Source: CAYPIE01 sp964410665 (GTDB lineage: Bacteria; Planctomycetota; Planctomycetia; Gemmatales; Gemmataceae). Taken from it: 14,375 nucleotides of DNA. A program made the translations under genes and the position numbers. The stretch is from the NCBI GenBank assembly GCA_964410665.1, contig CAYPIE010000128.1:1-14375 (forward strand), read 5' to 3'. Below, one piece after another: positions 13,220-14,375 of the stretch; the stretch's first letter is position 1, and each line of letters begins with the position of its first letter. The notes below the pieces were generated by a model. It was given only the letters and a program-made list of their open reading frames with translations. It was not told where the DNA came from and searched no databases.

Positions 13220-13681
13220 GTGGCCGCAGTGGCCGGTTTCTGGTTTGGCCGACCACCGTGGGCGTTCTGCAAGAATAGACACCCCAGGAAGTCGCAGGTT
13301 CGTGGGCTTTCCAGAAAAAATCGCCGCGGGGGCTTGCCACTGGGGAAAAAATCCATAGCACCCAGGTGGGACGCCCGGAGTCTGCGACGGGCGTGGGAAA
13401 CGCCCAGGCCTTCGCTACCTCCGGGTGTTCCCCCTGCACCGGCGCAGGCGTTCCCGCCCCCATCCGGACTCTCCGCGTGGGCGACGCGAGGCATGCTCCG
13501 CAACCCGGGCATTCCCATGCCTCCCACGCAACGGGCGTTTCCCACGCCCGACGCGGACTCCGAGCGTGCCACCCAGCCGAGAGCAACTCTAGTGCCGAAC
13601 ACCATTGGGTTGACACCGGTTGCTCGGAAAAGGCCCTTCGGCCGGGACGAACAGCCCATGGATAGGCTAGTCAAAGATGAG
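13220..13681. other. Gene-free 462-bp gap splitting the tRNA array
   Basis: No tRNA or convincing reading frame was found here on either strand. The left third has two A-tracts (AAAAAATC at 13315 and 13346). The middle is dominated by the inverted repeat at 13366-13570 and its hairpins, described separately. The right end (about 13577-13681) has no recognised structure. Confidence 0.6.
13366..13570. repeat. Long imperfect inverted repeat, possible MITE-like element
   Basis: The left arm 13368-13405 and right arm 13533-13570 are reverse complements at 34 of 38 positions. Each arm contains a GGGCGT/ACGCCC hairpin with a 5-base loop. Related short hairpins lie inside: GGCAT/ATGCC around 13509-13522, and a third arm-like copy around 13448-13480 (GCGTTCCCGCC..CCGGACTC..CCGC). 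The heptamer CACCCAG flanks the element at 13359-13365 and 13570-13576 and could be a target-site duplication, though it abuts the ends unevenly. There is no transposase inside, so any movement would be in trans. Confidence 0.7.
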
Positions 13682-13764
13682 TGACCAGGGGGAGAGTTGA
13701 ACTCCCAATGCCCGCGGGCCCAGCGTTCTGAGTGCTGTGTGTCTACCAATTCCACCACCTGGTC
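13682..13764 (-). tRNA. tRNA-Leu (CAG)
   Basis: A class II leucine tRNA: acceptor GACCAGG/CCTGGTC perfect, U8, leucine-like D arm (GTGG with loop AATTGGTAGA), loop CTCAGAA giving CAG, long variable arm GCCC/GGGC, T loop TTCAACT, A73. The anticodon stem has an A-C mismatch at 31:39. No CCA is encoded. Confidence 0.88.
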
Positions 13765-13772
13765 AGATCGGG

Positions 13773-13791
13773 GAGCCTGGCAAGCAGGCTC
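13773..13791. repeat. Perfect 7-bp hairpin between two tRNA genes
   Basis: GAGCCTG and CAGGCTC pair perfectly around a 5-base loop in the 32-base spacer between the Trp-like and Leu tRNA genes. No U-tract follows on the minus strand, so it is more likely a processing or spacing structure than a terminator. Confidence 0.5.
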
Positions 13792-13796
13792 TCCAG

Positions 13797-13881
13797 CAGG
13801 TCGGGCAGGAGTCGAACCTGCATAGCCGTTTCGGCGGGGGCTTTGGAGACCCCTGGGCTCACCCATGCCACCAGCCGACCT
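13797..13881 (-). tRNA. tRNA-Trp-like (CCA) with long variable arm
   Basis: Acceptor AGGTCGG/CCGACCT is perfect with A1-U72 and G73, and loop CTCCAAA matches the usual tryptophan loop with anticodon CCA. The variable region is about 15 bases and folds as GCCG/CGGC with an AAA loop, a class II feature not expected in tRNA-Trp. The D region (TGGTGG..GGGTGAGCC) resembles leucine tRNAs and position 8 is C. T loop is TTCGACT. Confidence 0.75.
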
Positions 13882-13890
13882 ATGTGTCAG

Positions 13891-13973
13891 TGCGCCGGGT
13901 AGGATTCGAACCTACAGGCCTCCATCGAGGCACAGGGTTACAGCCCGCTTAGCCCGCCCATGCCGGCCGACGC
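13891..13973 (-). tRNA. tRNA-Tyr (GTA)
   Basis: Acceptor GCGTCGG/CCGGCGC (one U-G), loop CTGTAAC giving GTA, long variable arm GCCTC/GAGGC as in bacterial tyrosine tRNAs, T arm GTAGG/CCTAC with loop TTCGAAT, A73. The D stem is poorly formed and position 8 is C. Confidence 0.82.
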
Positions 13974-13987
13974 ATGTTTCAAGGCAG

Positions 13988-14062
13988 CGCCCTTAACGGG
14001 ATTTGAACCCGTGACCTCCACCGTGACAGGGTGGCGAGCACTCCGGACTGCTCTATAAGGGC
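13988..14062 (-). tRNA. tRNA-Asp (GTC)
   Basis: A near-perfect cloverleaf: acceptor GCCCTTA/TAAGGGC, U8, A9, D stem GAGC/GCTC, anticodon stem CCACC/GGTGG with loop CTGTCAC (GTC), T arm ACGGG/CCCGT with loop TTCAAAT, and G73 as required for aspartate. No CCA is encoded. Confidence 0.92.
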
Positions 14063-14128
14063 GTGGAGGGGTCCGCCAGGGAGCGATCCACTTGGAATCG
14101 CCGCAGATTGGCGGGGTCGCCTCAACCA

Positions 14129-14199
14129 AGCACTCAGTGGGAGTCGAACCCACACGACTACCTTGGGAAGGCAGCAGGCTACCGCTACATCATGGGTGC
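14129..14199 (-). tRNA. tRNA-Gly (CCC)
   Basis: Acceptor GCACCCA/TGAGTGC has one C-A mismatch at 5:68. U8, anticodon stem CTGCC/GGTAG with loop TTCCCAA (CCC), T arm GTGGG/CCCAC, and U73 as expected for glycine. The D stem pairs weakly. The 66-base spacer between it and tRNA-Asp holds no recognisable tRNA. Confidence 0.8.
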
Positions 14200-14204
14200 A
14201 AGAG

Positions 14205-14276
14205 TGGGACCCGAGGGATTTGAACCCTCACGACTCGGGTAAGAGCCGAGCATGCCGCCGATAACATCTGAGTCCC
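14205..14276 (-). tRNA. tRNA-Lys (CTT)
   Basis: Acceptor GGGACTC/GGGTCCC (one U-G), D stem ATGT/GCAT, perfect anticodon stem CTCGG/CCGAG with loop CTCTTAC (CTT, codon AAG), T arm GAGGG/CCCTC with loop TTCAAAT, A73. Position 8 is A rather than U. It is the first array member visible in the direction of transcription. Confidence 0.87.
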
Positions 14277-14297
14277 CGTGTCGACCCATTGAGGGTC

Positions 14298-14375
14298 TCA
14301 AGTGCGTTTCTTCCCCGGCTCCGACGGCAGGCCGCTGTCGGACTTTTCAGGCCCATCAACGAGCCAGGGCCGGGG
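14298..14375 (-). CDS. Possible C-terminal end of a gene cut by the window edge
   Basis: One frame stays open from the right edge to TGA at 14298-14300, giving 25 residues: a hydrophilic tail including DGPEKSDSGLPSEPGKKRT with GC-rich third positions. It reads like a disordered protein end and would place the tRNA array directly downstream of a protein gene. The stretch is too short to name a family. The same bases can pair CCCCGGC with GCCGGGG, but no T arm or anticodon arm is present, so I do not call it a tRNA. Confidence 0.35.
   Translation of the reverse strand, partial: PRPWLVDGPEKSDSGLPSEPGKKRT

Noticed and set aside
14063..14128. Additional degenerate tRNA between Asp and Gly
   Set aside because: No GGTTCRA-type T arm and no acceptable anticodon arm. 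Only a short GCGAT/ATCGC hairpin is present.
12853..14264. Reading frames over the tRNA array
   Set aside because: They run through several tRNA genes, differ in every frame and show no protein-like composition.
14307..14375. tRNA suggested by CCCCGGC/GCCGGGG pairing
   Set aside because: No T arm or anticodon arm can be drawn. The coding reading of a C-terminal tail is more plausible, though weak.

Overview
The window is GC-rich and reads like a chromosomal segment from a planctomycete, probably a Gemmata-like lineage. This is inferred from gene content, since there is no rRNA or marker gene to settle it. The clues are two large soluble Hanks-type Ser/Thr kinases carrying TolB-like/TPR or DNA-repair modules, a TolC-family outer-membrane lipoprotein with a proline-rich tail, an ATP-grasp enzyme resembling the tetrahydromethanopterin/methanofuran-associated MfnD group, and many short GC-rich hairpin repeats between genes.

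Layout. Positions 1-395 are non-coding: two hairpins with the same GTCA loop, then a 29-bp tandem repeat of about 8.5 units lying downstream of glgX. Positions 396-8722 hold four minus-strand genes, read from right to left: a kinase fused to a family-4 type uracil-DNA glycosylase; a kinase with TolB-like and TPR regions; a lipoate/biotin-protein-ligase family protein starting 14 bases after it; and the glycogen debranching enzyme glgX behind its own -10 box. From 8723 the strand switches. An intergenic stretch carries what looks like a broken small gene, followed by a TolC-like lipoprotein and an ATP-grasp ligase that overlap by 4 bases. A convergent minus-strand bacterioferritin-associated-ferredoxin-like gene follows, with a perfect Fur-type 7-1-7 palindrome upstream.

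Positions 12723-14276 are a minus-strand array of twelve tRNA genes (His, Ser, Ala, Met, Leu-GAG, Phe, then a 462-bp gap with a long inverted repeat, then Leu-CAG, Trp-like, Tyr, Asp, Gly, Lys). None encodes the 3' CCA. Discriminator bases and several known identity elements match the anticodons (His G-1:C73, Ala G3-U70, Trp and Asp G73, Gly U73). The core is unusual in many members: five of twelve lack U8, two have C33, one has a shortened D arm, the Trp-anticodon member has a long variable arm, and the Leu-GAG member lacks one. All twelve anticodons begin with G or C. A short reading frame open to the right edge may be the C-terminus of the next gene.

The protein genes do not form one obvious pathway. 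The observations most worth following are the kinase-glycosylase fusion and the aberrant tRNA array.
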